Assembly: GCA_001600495.1 (NCBI GenBank)
Contig: BCKE01000031.1
Span: 87,535 to 151,534 of the forward strand
Length of the DNA: 64,000 nucleotides
DNA from: Pilasporangium apinafurcum
Lineage: Eukaryota > Oomycota > Peronosporomycetes > Pythiales > Pythiaceae
Direction: 5' to 3'
Below, one piece after another: positions 1-11,129 of the stretch. Each line of letters opens with the position of its first letter. The first letter of the stretch is position 1. The notes under the pieces were generated by a model. That model saw only the letters and a program-made list of their open reading frames with translations, was not told where the DNA came from and made no database searches. The position numbers and the translations under genes are program-made.

Positions 1-2374
1 ACACATTTTCGTAGAGCACGAATAGCGGATTTTTTGGATTTTGGCCAACCTAAGAATTAGGCTGTTTTTGGCTCCCTTGACTTGCGGATTGCTTGTTAAT
101 AATTAATTGTCAGTTTTGGGATCAGTACCGTTGAGGAAGCGAAACAAACATCTTTTTGATAAATGAGCAAATCCATGATTGTCTTTAATGTAGAGAGCAT
201 TTCTGATGCCTGTGATCACTTCTCAAATGTAAACCAAATATTTGACTAATTGCATTTATTTGTTTTACCAATAACGCAATAGGATTAGTCAATGCAATTA
301 AAACTTTGATGTGCGAGCCGTTAGCATGCGAAGCAAACTATGTGAATTGCTGGGATAACCAATTTCGAGAACGAAGGTGAGCCGTTGGATAGTATATTTC
401 TGGAAACGTTGGCGAAACTTCGTTTCATTGCGGTATTAGCCTAAATGATTGGTTTGTCGCTTTCAGTGACTCGGTCGACGCCAAAGTACAATCCTATTCC
501 ATCATCAGCATCTCCGTTGAAAAACGGATTACTGAGAATACGTGCATGATTGAGTTGACTTCAGTATTGCTCTACCCACAACTGACTTAAGCTTAATGGG
601 TGGGTCAGTGATCGATCGTTCTCGAATAGGAATGATAAATGTTTCAAGTGAGCAACCTTAGCAAGTCGTATATTTGCAAACCTGGGAACAATGTCTCACT
701 GGCGGACAAGATCTTGGTCGTGGCCAATGCGTCTCAAGATAATTGTAGTACCAATTTGGTATAAATTGCCCACGCAACTGAACATGCATGTCCATTTTGA
801 TAAAAAGATAAATCTATAAACTAGATGCGGCGGTGTCACCTGATCTGGGATGGCATCAGTGATCCAGTATCGGTGTCGGAAATATTCATTTAGAAAGTTA
901 ATGCAGAACGAGTAGAAACTATATCAAAACAAAGCATAGTCAATCAGAGTGAAATCAGATTTGACGCGAAGCTTACTTTGCTTTCTTATGATACCTGTAG
1001 TGCAGTGGCAGAAGGAGTGTAAATTGTTACGTCGACGCAGACTATGTATCACAATCATAAGATGTGCCCTCTTCAAGCTTAAGAAACTAGGTTCTCTCCA
1101 GATTCATCTTAGATAGACGATATTTTTCGACTAAAACTACGCTCCAATTGTGTGTTTTGCATGGTCCACTCGATACTTCGAAATTTATAAGAGGCTATCG
1201 TTGAATCCCTACATCTTCGATCTGTCAAGGCTAGAGTAGCATCATTCAAGCTCAGAAACTTAACATGCTGGAGTGGAAGCGCCTTTTCCAATACACAAAT
1301 GTGTTACTTTGCATCTTCTTGTATGCAGAAGAGCACGCAAGTGACAAGAGCAGTCTGATGTAGAATACCGGATGAGAAAACAGTCATTTTCAAGCCCAAT
1401 CATACATATACAGCTATGAAATATCATGGGTTTATCTAATCCGATGATAACCTCACACGTTGTGCAATAGCGCACTGTACGGAGCGGAGCAAATTCATCA
1501 ACAAATCATTTTTGTAAAAAAATTGATAAATGGTTCAATTGAAATGACCAACTTTCTCAAGAGTGTGACTGTCCACAAATATTGCATCTTGTGGCCAGTT
1601 GTGTCGATATGGGTTTGATGTAGAGACGAGTGGGCTGTGATGGATTCCTTTCACAACCATACGAACATTTACCGATCGATCGATCGAATGGCCAGCTACG
1701 CCGATCCGAGGGTATACGAACCGACGCGCCTTTTCGCTAGGAATCTCAAGTTCGACTTGACAGACCATCTCATGGATGGATACACTCCTCACGAAAAGAC
1801 GAGAAGAAACAGCTGCAGCTAGATCACGAAGCTACTAACGGATACATCAACCGCCCGCTGTGTTTGATGTGTTGTTCCATTTTTTAACGACCTGCGAATT
1901 GACTGGCGTGCTCATGTTGAAGGTGAGACGAGAAGAGATGAGGGACTGAAGTCATGAAATGAGAATTTCGTGTTGTCAGCAGAGCTCTTCGATGGAGATG
2001 AATTTGTTGCGTGGTTGCTGGCTACAGTATCACTGCAGTGGATGCAATGGATGATGGACTAAGTGGCGTGAAACTATCACAACATGACGATATGAAGGAT
2101 GATGACCCAAGAGATCGTATGTTGATTGGAATGGTGATTCGAATGATTCCTTTTACAGTCTCTTCTTCAGATATAGGATTGAATGGGATGAAGGATTGAG
2201 ATAATCAAAATGAAATGGTAGTTTTACATATATTACATGGGGTGTTTTCCTCGACAAAAAAGCGATTTATCATATACTATCCCTGTCTACATGACATTGT
2301 TTTTCCAAAATAGCGATGAATTTGATGTTGTACTCAGCAGACGAATTTTTGAGTCCTGGACGCTGTTCTTCAGG
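1..2374. other. Non-coding stretch, no supportable gene
   Basis: I see only short open frames (under 95 codons) with no recognisable domain, no tRNA-like fold and no long repeat. The one small oddity is a 14-nt run of CGATCG units at 1673-1686. The right end is the 3' side of the heat-shock-factor gene, so part of this stretch may be its 3' UTR. A gene entering from the left edge cannot be excluded. Confidence 0.5.
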
Positions 2375-3355
2375 TTAATTGGCCATCCACAGACCTTGGT
2401 CTTGCACATAGAGGTCAAATTCTGTTCGGTTGGCATCGCTCTGTTCCCACGAATAGGACAGGCACTGTTGTGGCATAGGCATGTGTGCGGGTCCAACACC
2501 ACTCTGGATCCCTAGACATTCATTGAGCATGTGAATATCGTACTGCATTTCTTGGTCCTTTTCATATTCGGAGGCAATGGCACCAGTCGTGAACATCAGG
2601 TCATTTAGTTCATCCACTGTAAAGTTGAACGGCACTTCGGCATGACCACAGGCGGATGTTGGTGTGTCGTTTCGCAGTTTCGTCGCGTCGGTTGTTACCT
2701 TTTGCCAAGAGGTGGTGATGGTGGTGGCTGGCTGCATGTCCCAGGACTCAACGGTAAAATCGATGGGCGAGACGCGTCGTTTCAACGTGCCAGGCTGCTC
2801 ACGCTTGCGCAACTTTGGAGACAGCTGCTGTGCGGGTGGGTGGTCTTGGTCACCTGCATGGCCCCGTCGACGTTTATTAGTATTGCAGTTCAATCGGTTG
2901 TCGCCATTGTGGGCCGCTTCAGTATTTTGCTGAACGATCAAATCCACGAGTTGATGAGGCTCTCGGCGCACAAAGTGGTGGTGGCTAAACGTACAGACGT
3001 TAGCCTGAGTCTTGGTCCATTTTCGAAAGCCAAAGTTGTTGAGCTGCCGCTGGAAACTAGCAAACTTGCTGTGCTTAAAGTATTTGGGCAAAACATGAGC
3101 CTCAAGCCGCTTGGTATCGTAAATCTGGAAGTACTTGCCATCCGCAGACCATGAGAGAATTGTCGGGTCTTCGTCATGCAAGATATCGTACAAACAGCGT
3201 AGAAACTTGGGCACGCGCGTGGCAATGAGCGCGTGTTGCCGTGACGCCGCAAAAAGGTCGCTGAGATTTGAGGTTGATGGTTGTAAGGACGCTGAACGCA
3301 CGCGCGATGACAAGGTAGAGGTAGCAGCTGTGGGGGTGGTCGGCATGATTGACAT
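2375..3355 (-). CDS. Heat-shock-factor-type (HSF) DNA-binding transcription factor
   Basis: This is a 326-residue protein in a single exon with an ATG start. Residues 46-141 form an HSF winged-helix DNA-binding domain: it opens with VPKFLRCLYDIL, has ILSWSADGKYFQIYD, the recognition-helix stretch FASFQRQLNNFGFRKW, and ends near the HHFVRREPHQL segment. A basic cluster (KRRRG) follows and may be a nuclear localisation signal. HSFs bind heat-shock elements in the nucleus. I do not see the usual hydrophobic heptad region (HR-A/B) that trimerises classical HSFs, and the C-terminal half looks disordered. Oomycetes have many HSF-like genes, so a role in the heat-shock response should not be assumed. 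The family call is firm; the target genes are unknown. Confidence 0.92.
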   Translation of the reverse strand: MSIMPTTPTAATSTLSSRVRSASLQPSTSNLSDLFAASRQHALIATRVPKFLRCLYDILHDEDPTILSWSADGKYFQIYDTKRLEAHVLPKYFKHSKFASFQRQLNNFGFRKWTKTQANVCTFSHHHFVRREPHQLVDLIVQQNTEAAHNGDNRLNCNTNKRRRGHAGDQDHPPAQQLSPKLRKREQPGTLKRRVSPIDFTVESWDMQPATTITTSWQKVTTDATKLRNDTPTSACGHAEVPFNFTVDELNDLMFTTGAIASEYEKDQEMQYDIHMLNECLGIQSGVGPAHMPMPQQCLSYSWEQSDANRTEFDLYVQDQGLWMAN

Positions 3356-6092
3356 CGAGTGAATTGATTTATTACCACGCAGTTACGCTGGTATATGAGT
3401 AGCACGTTGGTGGTGTTTGCGAATGTGTGTGTGTTGGCAAGAGCGCCAAATGAGAAATGCGAAGGAGCAAACGGTTCTTTCCCAAACGGTTCCCAAACGA
3501 CTTGGAGAAAAGCTCAACGGTAACCTCTTCCCCCCGTCTGCCACCTTCCCAACTCGTAACAGCCAGACGCGACAGACAATCCTCCAAAGATCTCTTCCGG
3601 TTGTTAAAGGCAGGTACAGTCTAGTGTGGTAATGAGGAAGCGTTTCTCACAATTGCTGTGTTTTTTCCTGTCAGTGTGTGTGTGTGGTTTTTCGGGGCGT
3701 TTGGGGTCAGAATAATGCTGAACAGTCGCCCAACTCATGTGGATGCTCTACCTCCATATACAAAAACGCTCGAAAAATGTTCCCAGAACGTTGGAGCGCG
3801 TCTGTTTGCCTAGCCAGATGAGAGAGTATCTTATCTCACTACTACATGCGATCAATGCCAGCTGGATGCTATTCTTAACGACTGCGAACCTGATCGGACA
3901 AGTACAAATAACTCATGCGTGCATTTTTTTGTCTTGCGTTTACTGCTGTTGGTGAGCGCATACTTGATGAGTGTAGGTGGCAATTGCTTTTTTATCTTTT
4001 TTTCAAAAAGGTATTTATATCTTTTTGCGTGGGAAGGCAAACGCCATCGTGAGCGTTAGAATGGATTCTCGTTCTTTTTCGGATCAGTTGGCACGCAGGT
4101 GAGTGTTGATGCGTCCATTAACGGCCCAGCGTCGGATGTACAAGTATTTAAAGAGAGAGAGAGTCGTGGAGAGCAAGGAAGTGAATCTCTTCGATTAAGG
4201 TAAGTGAAGCCTACGCCACCGCTTCGGAAAATGACGTCAGAGAGAGAATCGAACCTCCGAAAAGGGAGATGTGCGCGGGACCTTTCGTGCTGGCAACATG
4301 GCTGCAAACAGCGTAACAATTGAAAGAGACCAAAAGGTTCAAGTTGCAGTGATGAAGATAGTGATGGTTTTATTGAGAATGAGACAAGAAGCTTCGATAT
4401 GTATCTCATTCAGCAGAGTAAATATGCGACCTGTCTGCCCACGACTGAACTGAAAAACTAATGACAAAGCGCGCTTTACACACATACATGGCTTCACCTC
4501 ACCCATCATTATTACCAACGTCATCAGACTTTTTGCTTTGTATTCAGCCGGTAGAGATCGCTGACTCAGGCTTAGCATATAGCTGGTCATGCTATTTCGT
4601 CCGATTTATGCAAATATCTGTGGACTGAAGCAGGCGGGATGCATGATATCAAGGCAAGAAATGTCGTATGAAAGGATCATAGAGAGTATGCAACTAAGTA
4701 CACACGAAAGTGAGATGTAGAGGAGCAACCCATTAGATCGCTTATCGTATGCATCTGAGGGAACTAATATTTTTGGATTTAATGGGTGAAATGTACCTCG
4801 TTAGTGTTGTCCTACAATCACACGCTCGTTTGGATTCATGCTCTTCTGAAAGCCACTCGTTCCATTTTTACGATGCGTATGCGCTTTTTTATTATTCCTT
4901 GAAGCTGTCGCGGGACCACATATTTCATCGTAAAAAGATCCCTCACTATCTCTGACCACAAGTTATCACCCTTGCGTAAGGTTCAGCGCGATCAACGTTG
5001 AATATTCAGATGGTTTATCATGAATTGTTCGTTCATTGTATTTTGACAACACCACAGCAATGAGAAAAGAAAGGAAGAAAGTTCGGAAGTTTGCTTTGTT
5101 AGCTCATAGCGACGGACTGTTAGGTGAGTACTGTTGAAAGAGATGCGTTCGTACCGTTTGGAAGCATACACTTGGATCAAAGATACATGGAATGAGAAAA
5201 ACAAAGTAGTAGGAAGAAAGGAAGGAATCTTCACACCAGAGAGTAGCAGTAGTCGCAAACATCCTTCGCTTGACTTTCCTTTGCGCTCATGACTGGCACG
5301 AACGTTTTTTCATCCGTAAATAACATCAACGAACTCAAAAGAACTTAGTCGTGATGAAAAGAGAGAACCTACATACTTTGGTCGGTTGAGCCGCGTTTAC
5401 CCACTAAGTAAGCGATAAGCATCGCTTTCATAAGATCAAACGCATGTTGAAGCATGACAGAAGGTACTGGAAGCCTAGTCAGTCTGGGCTGACTTACTTT
5501 CTTCATTTCTAACGGTTCAACATAACAAATCAGAATGGCTGCACTTGGAGATGCAGGTGACCAAGCATATGATCGCATGCCAGCAATTGATATGTCCAAC
5601 ATTGCGTGCTGCATTGATGTCTAATGCTTTCTACTGTAATATTACGTGATCTTGCAGACTAACGAGCTGACTGTCTTAGTCATTCTCTGATTGCATAGGA
5701 GGTCAGCTCATCAATTTAGGACTAGCAACTGAAGTCAGAACGATCTAGCAAAATGTCAAGTCTCACAGCCATCATTCTCACAACAGCAACAGCCAACAAG
5801 AACCAAAGATCTCATATGTCCAGTGAATGACGTTGGATGGTAACCGACTGTACCAGTTCATTGCAACAGTGAAAACTTTTATCAGTATGTACGCTAAAGT
5901 TGATCTGCATTATCGAAATATAAACAAGAAACAAGCATCATGTGGCAAGCTTCATTACGAAAACAAGTACATCATTGCACTTGACTACGCTTTCCCATTG
6001 CCATTCTTCCTTCTCTGCTGTCTTAAGCGTACATTCATTCACGCATCCGTGCTTGGTCGCTATGCGTCTGCCTTGAGTTAGTCGAAACTCAT
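3356..6092. other. 2.7-kb intergenic stretch, no supportable gene
   Basis: Upstream of the HSF gene and downstream of eIF5B. The open frames are short, overlap on both strands and show no recognised motif. An 84-codon ATG frame at 5827-6081 (+) is the cleanest of them, but it has no family resemblance. A TTCGATT loop near 4245 was tested as a tRNA T-arm and rejected. The region next to 3356 presumably holds the HSF promoter. Confidence 0.5.
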
Positions 6093-9026
6093 TTAAATGA
6101 TATCAAAGACCTTTTTCAGCTTGATCACCAATTGCCAATCTTCTTTCTGCAAATCCTCACGGAAATTCTCCTTTAACGCATCGATACTTTGCCGTGTCAG
6201 CCGCGACACGAGCTTCTGCTTGTGGTCAAAATGGCGACCGTACATGACACTACTTTCATTGTCAATCCGCACAGCCACCGACGCGCCTTTCTTGGCGCGG
6301 TCGACTTCTTTATGCTCGCGTTCAATGGACCCAACTTTGCCCACAAGAAGACCACCAGCTGAAGGCACAACCAACGGGGTACCAACCTTGAGAATGCCTT
6401 CTTCAACATCGACACCCAAGATAATCGGGTCCTTCTTGTTGAAAATGCAGTTCGGCAAGATCTTCAACACACATGGGAACACAGCAATTTCCGCGAATTC
6501 CTCACGGCGCGCCTGCTTGAAATTGTCCATGTACGCTGTGAATTGATCGAAGAGGTGATAAATAATATCGGCTGTGAAGATCCGCACACCCAACTCAGAG
6601 GCGAGTTCCGTCGCGTCGCTATGTACCTTGACGTCAAACGCCAAAATCGTCGCAAACTCGGGACGATGCTCTAATTGCACCGACGCGCGCATAACATCCT
6701 TCTTATGTACCGGGCCAAGATTCACACACGCCACAGGGATTGGCGGCTCACATGTGCGCAGGAATTCGAGGAGCGCCTCTAATGCACCCAACGTCGACGC
6801 TTGCACCATCACACCACGCTTCGTCGCCTTGACCGAGTCCAAAATGCCCGTGAGATCGGACATAACCGCGTCCTTCAATTCTTCCACGTCATCATCAGGG
6901 CCGACAACATGAATTTGTGTACCAGCGACGGCTTTTTCCAGCCCATGCGCACAGATTTTCACACCCATCGCGGCCTTCATGTGCTGATGGTGGAGGTATT
7001 CGCCCTTGACTCGAATCTCCTTCATCGGATGCGGCGTCAGCAATGACCGGATATGGGTAACTACCGGCCCATCGAGCGTACATACAACGATAGTATCACC
7101 TTCGTTCAAAGACCCATTCACCAAAATCGTATCGATGGTTGTGCCTAATCCTTCAATCACCTTGACTTCAAGCACTGTACATTGTAAAATGTCTACAAAA
7201 GCCAATGACTTGGCCATACGTTCCTGTGTTAATCGTGTGAGCATCATCAGCAAATCAGGCACACCTTCACCCGAGATGGCACTGGTCGGGATGAGCGACA
7301 CTGTATGGCCCAAATCTTTATTGCGCCAGTAGATTTCGGCATTCAGTTTCTGTTCAGCAAACTCCACGATGATCTGCTTCGCGCGGTCTTCAAATTCGCG
7401 AATGACGTGCTCATTTTGATGCTTGAGCGCTTCTTGGACGGGCATGTCTGGCATGGTCTTCCACCCATAACATCGATCAATCTTGTTCAGTGCAACAACA
7501 AACGGTGCCTTCTTCTGACGCAACAACCGCAATGATTCCAGCGTCTGTGGCTCCAAACCATGCATGATATCGACCACCAAGATGGCGATATCACACAACG
7601 ACGAACCACGCGATCGAAGGTTTGTAAATGATTCGTGACCAGGTGTATCAATCACGAGCAACCCAGGCAGTTTGTACTCGAGATTCATTGTCTTCGCCAA
7701 ACGCGCCGTTTTCTGCTTAATGGCTTCTACTGGGAAGAAAGTTGCACCAATCTGCTGGGTAATACCACCAGCTTCAGCATCCTGCACTTTCGTTCGACGA
7801 ATGTTATCGAGCAGCTTCGTTTTACCCGTATCGACATGCCCCATGATACAGCAAATAGGCGAGCGCAAGTTGTCTGTTGACACATTCGCCAACGCAGCTT
7901 CTTCTCGTTCACGACGACGTTCAGCTGCTTCTTTCTTCTTGCGATCTGCTTCCTGCTGTGCCTTGGACCGCAGACGTTCTGCTTCTGCATCCAAACGTTG
8001 CTGTTCTTCCATCTCTTCCTGGCGTTTCTTCATCGCAATACCTTGCTGGCGTAGACGCTCCTTTTCCTTCTTTTGCTCCAGCACCAATAAATCTTCATCA
8101 CCATCACTTTCATCATCGCTTCCACCATTTTCGTGGTTGACCTGTAATTTATCTTCCAACGATGCTACCACATCGCTAGTTTCCCAGTCTTCGTCGTCCC
8201 ATGCATCGGGTGCTTCAACTTCCTCTTCCTCATTGGAATTATCTTCAGTTTGTTCCCAGTCATCAGCCACATCTTCTTCTTTCTCTACTTTTTTTTCGAC
8301 AGGTTTCTCAACTTCTTGCTTTACTTGTTCTTTTACCTTATTGTTCTTCTTCTTGTTATCGCTGTACACCACCTTCTTCCGTTCTTCTGCTGGCACATCC
8401 CGGACCAAACCAGCTTGCTGCATCGCCTCAAGCGCTGCCTGTTGCCGTGCCGCTTTCTGTTTCTGAGACTTAGTCATATACGTGCCTTCTTTCTTTTGTC
8501 GTTCAATCTTAGCAGCCTTGGCCTCTTTCTTCTTCTGTCGGATCTCCTCCTGACGTTTTTCTTCTGCGATACGACGCTCTTCTTCCTCACGCTCAAGACG
8601 CGCTTGTTCCAAGCGTTCTTTCTCCAGTCGCTCTTGCTCAGCTTTTATCGCGGCCTGACGTTCCATCAGTAATTTCGCCGCAGCAGACGACGGTTTCTTG
8701 CCACCAGCGCTATCCTGTTCGGCCTTTTCGGCTTCTGGTTTCTTTTTGCCCTTCTTCTTCTTCTTGGTGTCTTTCTTCTCACCACCAGCGGAGGTATCTA
8801 CACCCAGCGACGCCAAGTATGCAGCAGCTGCAGCATCCACGTTACTCGCCGGAGCAGCGGTAGCACTGCTCTTCTCTTCCTCATCATTCTGTTCGGCTTT
8901 CGCTGGCTCAGTGGCAGGAGCATCGGGGGTGAATTCATTCAAGACGTCATCCCACTCGTCCGTAGAGGTTGTGGCGGAGGTCGTGGCCTTCTTGCCTGCG
9001 GTTTTCTTGCCTTTTTTCGGACCCAT
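6093..9026 (-). CDS. EIF5B: Eukaryotic translation initiation factor 5B (ribosomal subunit-joining GTPase)
   Basis: This is a 977-residue single-exon protein, close to the yeast length. eIF5B hydrolyses GTP to join the 60S subunit to the 48S complex in the cytosol. Residues 1-385 are the usual low-complexity N-terminal region, with alternating Lys-rich and Glu-rich helical segments. The G domain starts near residue 389: P-loop GHVDTGKT at 396-403, switch I around GGITQQIGATFF, DTPGHE at 460-465 and NKID at 514-517. Domains II to IV follow and include the segment around ILPNCIFNKKDPIILGVDV. The protein ends in FDII. All GTPase motifs are intact. The ATG is preceded by no in-frame upstream extension that I need to invoke. 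Near-certain call. Confidence 0.97.
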   Translation of the reverse strand: MGPKKGKKTAGKKATTSATTSTDEWDDVLNEFTPDAPATEPAKAEQNDEEEKSSATAAPASNVDAAAAAYLASLGVDTSAGGEKKDTKKKKKGKKKPEAEKAEQDSAGGKKPSSAAAKLLMERQAAIKAEQERLEKERLEQARLEREEEERRIAEEKRQEEIRQKKKEAKAAKIERQKKEGTYMTKSQKQKAARQQAALEAMQQAGLVRDVPAEERKKVVYSDNKKKNNKVKEQVKQEVEKPVEKKVEKEEDVADDWEQTEDNSNEEEEVEAPDAWDDEDWETSDVVASLEDKLQVNHENGGSDDESDGDEDLLVLEQKKEKERLRQQGIAMKKRQEEMEEQQRLDAEAERLRSKAQQEADRKKKEAAERRREREEAALANVSTDNLRSPICCIMGHVDTGKTKLLDNIRRTKVQDAEAGGITQQIGATFFPVEAIKQKTARLAKTMNLEYKLPGLLVIDTPGHESFTNLRSRGSSLCDIAILVVDIMHGLEPQTLESLRLLRQKKAPFVVALNKIDRCYGWKTMPDMPVQEALKHQNEHVIREFEDRAKQIIVEFAEQKLNAEIYWRNKDLGHTVSLIPTSAISGEGVPDLLMMLTRLTQERMAKSLAFVDILQCTVLEVKVIEGLGTTIDTILVNGSLNEGDTIVVCTLDGPVVTHIRSLLTPHPMKEIRVKGEYLHHQHMKAAMGVKICAHGLEKAVAGTQIHVVGPDDDVEELKDAVMSDLTGILDSVKATKRGVMVQASTLGALEALLEFLRTCEPPIPVACVNLGPVHKKDVMRASVQLEHRPEFATILAFDVKVHSDATELASELGVRIFTADIIYHLFDQFTAYMDNFKQARREEFAEIAVFPCVLKILPNCIFNKKDPIILGVDVEEGILKVGTPLVVPSAGGLLVGKVGSIEREHKEVDRAKKGASVAVRIDNESSVMYGRHFDHKQKLVSRLTRQSIDALKENFREDLQKEDWQLVIKLKKVFDII

Positions 9027-9428
9027 TCGACCCAGTTTTGTGTGGCTCTGCTTCTCGTTGTACTTGCAGAATGGAAATGATAGCTCGAAGTCTTCTATTA
9101 CCGTCCAATCAATGCAAAGTGGGTGGGAAGTATTATCGACGTCGACAATGTCAAAAATACTTTTTAGACAGTTGAAGGTAGGACGAAAAATGGAAACTGG
9201 CAGCGACTCTGTATCTGATGGAAATCAGCAGACAAATGGATGAATACTATGCACAAAAGCAATGCAACCAGAGAGAGAGAGAAAGCATTTGTTTACTTGA
9301 AACACTGAAAGAGCGGACAACAAAGACATTTCTTGCTTGATTCCCATCATCGGTGAGTTTTAACACATGAGCCATGGGGATAATACTGCTCCAACATTGG
9401 TTCAATTAACCGTTGCTACCCGTTCTGT
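9027..9428. other. Intergenic, eIF5B promoter side
   Basis: About 400 bases between the stop of the reductase gene and the start of eIF5B, both on the minus strand. It contains a GAGAGAGAGAG run near 9272. No gene is seen. Confidence 0.5.
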
Positions 9429-10235
9429 TCACCAGATACCTGGGAGGATGACCTTGCGATCGCGAGGGTATACCTCCTTGAACTTGTCATGGTACCACTG
9501 GTGGTTACTAATCGCACGTGGAACAAGGTTGGCGGCAGTGTACACAGCAAACGAGAGTCCCGCCGGCGATTCGGAGAGCAACGTCCATCCTGTCCACTCG
9601 AGAAGCTCCCCAAAGTAGTTGGGCGTCGAGATGTACTCAAACATCGCTCCATGTGGGATGGAATACCCTGAATCTCCAGGTTTTCGCAGACGAATAAGGA
9701 TCTGATCAGACTGCACGTTGATCGCAAAGCCCACCACAAATAGCACTACACCCACGTAGAACGTGGGTCTTACAAACGGCTCATCATGGCTGTAATCGCC
9801 GAATTGGCTCAGGTATCGCGCATTGATGTAGGCGTTGATGATGTTGTAGAAATCTCCCGAGAGCATCACAGTCAACGGCATGCGCTTCTCTCTGTTGTTG
9901 CGGATCAAGAACGGATACACGAACGCTCGGTAAAAGTAGTGGCAGCACCACAGACTAGCGGCAATCATGGGCGTCGTGGTTGTGCGGTTATCGCCCAGCA
10001 AATACACAAATGAGAACCACAAAGCCGACGGGATTTCCATGAGCACCCATCCGAGTCGAGTGTTAATCGTTGGACCCCACCCGGGGCGACTGTATCGGCC
10101 GTACGGAGCGTTGATGAGACTCGTCAGCACATATGTGATGATGCCTAACAAGAAGACGCCGTATACAAGCCACGTGTGAAATTCTTCCTCACTCAGCATC
10201 GTTGATCCTGTTGTCGAGTGATGTGCTTTGGGCAT
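9429..10235 (-). CDS. 3-oxo-5-alpha-steroid 4-dehydrogenase (steroid 5-alpha-reductase, SRD5A1-like) membrane enzyme
   Basis: This is a 268-residue single-exon protein, the usual length for this family. The enzymes reduce the C4-C5 double bond of 3-oxo-steroids (or a related enone lipid) with NADPH in the ER membrane. Several hydrophobic segments span the chain. Family signatures are the early PYGRYSRPGWGP stretch, the FYRAFVYPFLIR segment, the NADPH-binding region STPNYFGELLEWTGWTL near residues 200-217, and the C-terminal YPRDRKVILPGIW. The usual terminal phenylalanine is replaced by Trp. The natural substrate in an oomycete is uncertain because many of them cannot make sterols; acting on host or scavenged sterols is an inference. 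The related trans-enoyl-CoA reductases are less similar in these motifs. Confidence 0.88.
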   Translation of the reverse strand: MPKAHHSTTGSTMLSEEEFHTWLVYGVFLLGIITYVLTSLINAPYGRYSRPGWGPTINTRLGWVLMEIPSALWFSFVYLLGDNRTTTTPMIAASLWCCHYFYRAFVYPFLIRNNREKRMPLTVMLSGDFYNIINAYINARYLSQFGDYSHDEPFVRPTFYVGVVLFVVGFAINVQSDQILIRLRKPGDSGYSIPHGAMFEYISTPNYFGELLEWTGWTLLSESPAGLSFAVYTAANLVPRAISNHQWYHDKFKEVYPRDRKVILPGIW

Positions 10236-11129
10236 GGGGCAAAATGTTGCCGAAGGAAATGGCGAACATGTCGCACAAAATAGTGACGAACGTTGGATAT
10301 TTCAGTTATTCTATTTTTTTCTAACTGTTAACAGCCTCCTCCTTCTGATTCCATGCTGCAAATGGACACGTTCAACTCCATCACTCTATATGTCTTTGGA
10401 GAGCAGTATTACAACCGCAACTTGAAATGGGATTTGTGCTTGACTTGGATAAGACCGATTTCCCGCCGCTGAAGTCGTATAGTATAAAGCTGTGCCGCGC
10501 GATCAGTAGTCTTTTCCTTCGCTGTGGACTTAAACAAGAGCGTTGGGGCTCATATCTGTCACCTGAAACGCCAGCATCAGCTTTACCGAAGAAGTAAACG
10601 TAACACTTTGGCGTCTGTTGATGTTCAGCCGAATATTCTGAACCCTGGAACTAATTCACCGGTCGTTCCGCAACAACTCGAAGCATCAACAGTGAGCTGT
10701 CGGCTTGCCTACACATTAAGGCTCCCTCGAGCGTTCCACCTTTCTCGTGCTTTCGAAGCAAGTAACAAACAAGATCATGGAAAAGTGCGCAATACCGCGC
10801 GCAACGAGCGAGCTTCTCCAAATGGGGTATAGCACAGAACGCTGGCTCCGCTCAATTTCGTCCAATTCAGGAGCATGGAGGATATATTTCAAATGGATCA
10901 TCACACGCGGTGGTTTCCGTCGTCGCTTTTTCTCTCTCAGCACGTTGGTTTGACGAATCCATTGAGAACGCAGGCGACGGATATATCCGCTACATGTAAG
11001 TCCGTTAATAGCCCAGATGAATCAAGCAAGCAACTATGTATATAAACCAGAATCGAGCAATTGGACGGAAGATGTTTCGAACTTGACTCAATTCCGACAG
11101 ACAATTGCTCGATTACTGGGCTGTTATTT
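10236..11129 (+). other. Unresolved, possibly coding stretch between SRD5A-like and ALY genes
   Basis: This 0.9-kb gap holds overlapping plus-strand frames that look partly coding, but I could not build one convincing model. The best piece starts at an ATG at 10427, encodes MGFVLDLDKTDFPPLKS and continues for 56 codons to about 10594, followed by a possible donor (AAGTAAAC). Further open frames run from 10680 to 11000, one of them containing PLNFVQFRSMEDIFQMD. No family was recognised. It could be a small intron-containing gene divergent from the reductase gene, a decayed gene, or chance. Confidence 0.3.

Noticed and set aside
4225-4330. A GGTTCGATTC T-loop-like sequence on the minus strand, possible tRNA
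   Set aside because: The T-stem pairs poorly, no A-box is found at the right distance and no acceptor stem closes.
7672-8466. 264-codon plus-strand frame rich in Ser, opposite eIF5B
   Set aside because: It is the antisense of the Lys/Glu-rich N-terminus of eIF5B, where such frames arise from composition.
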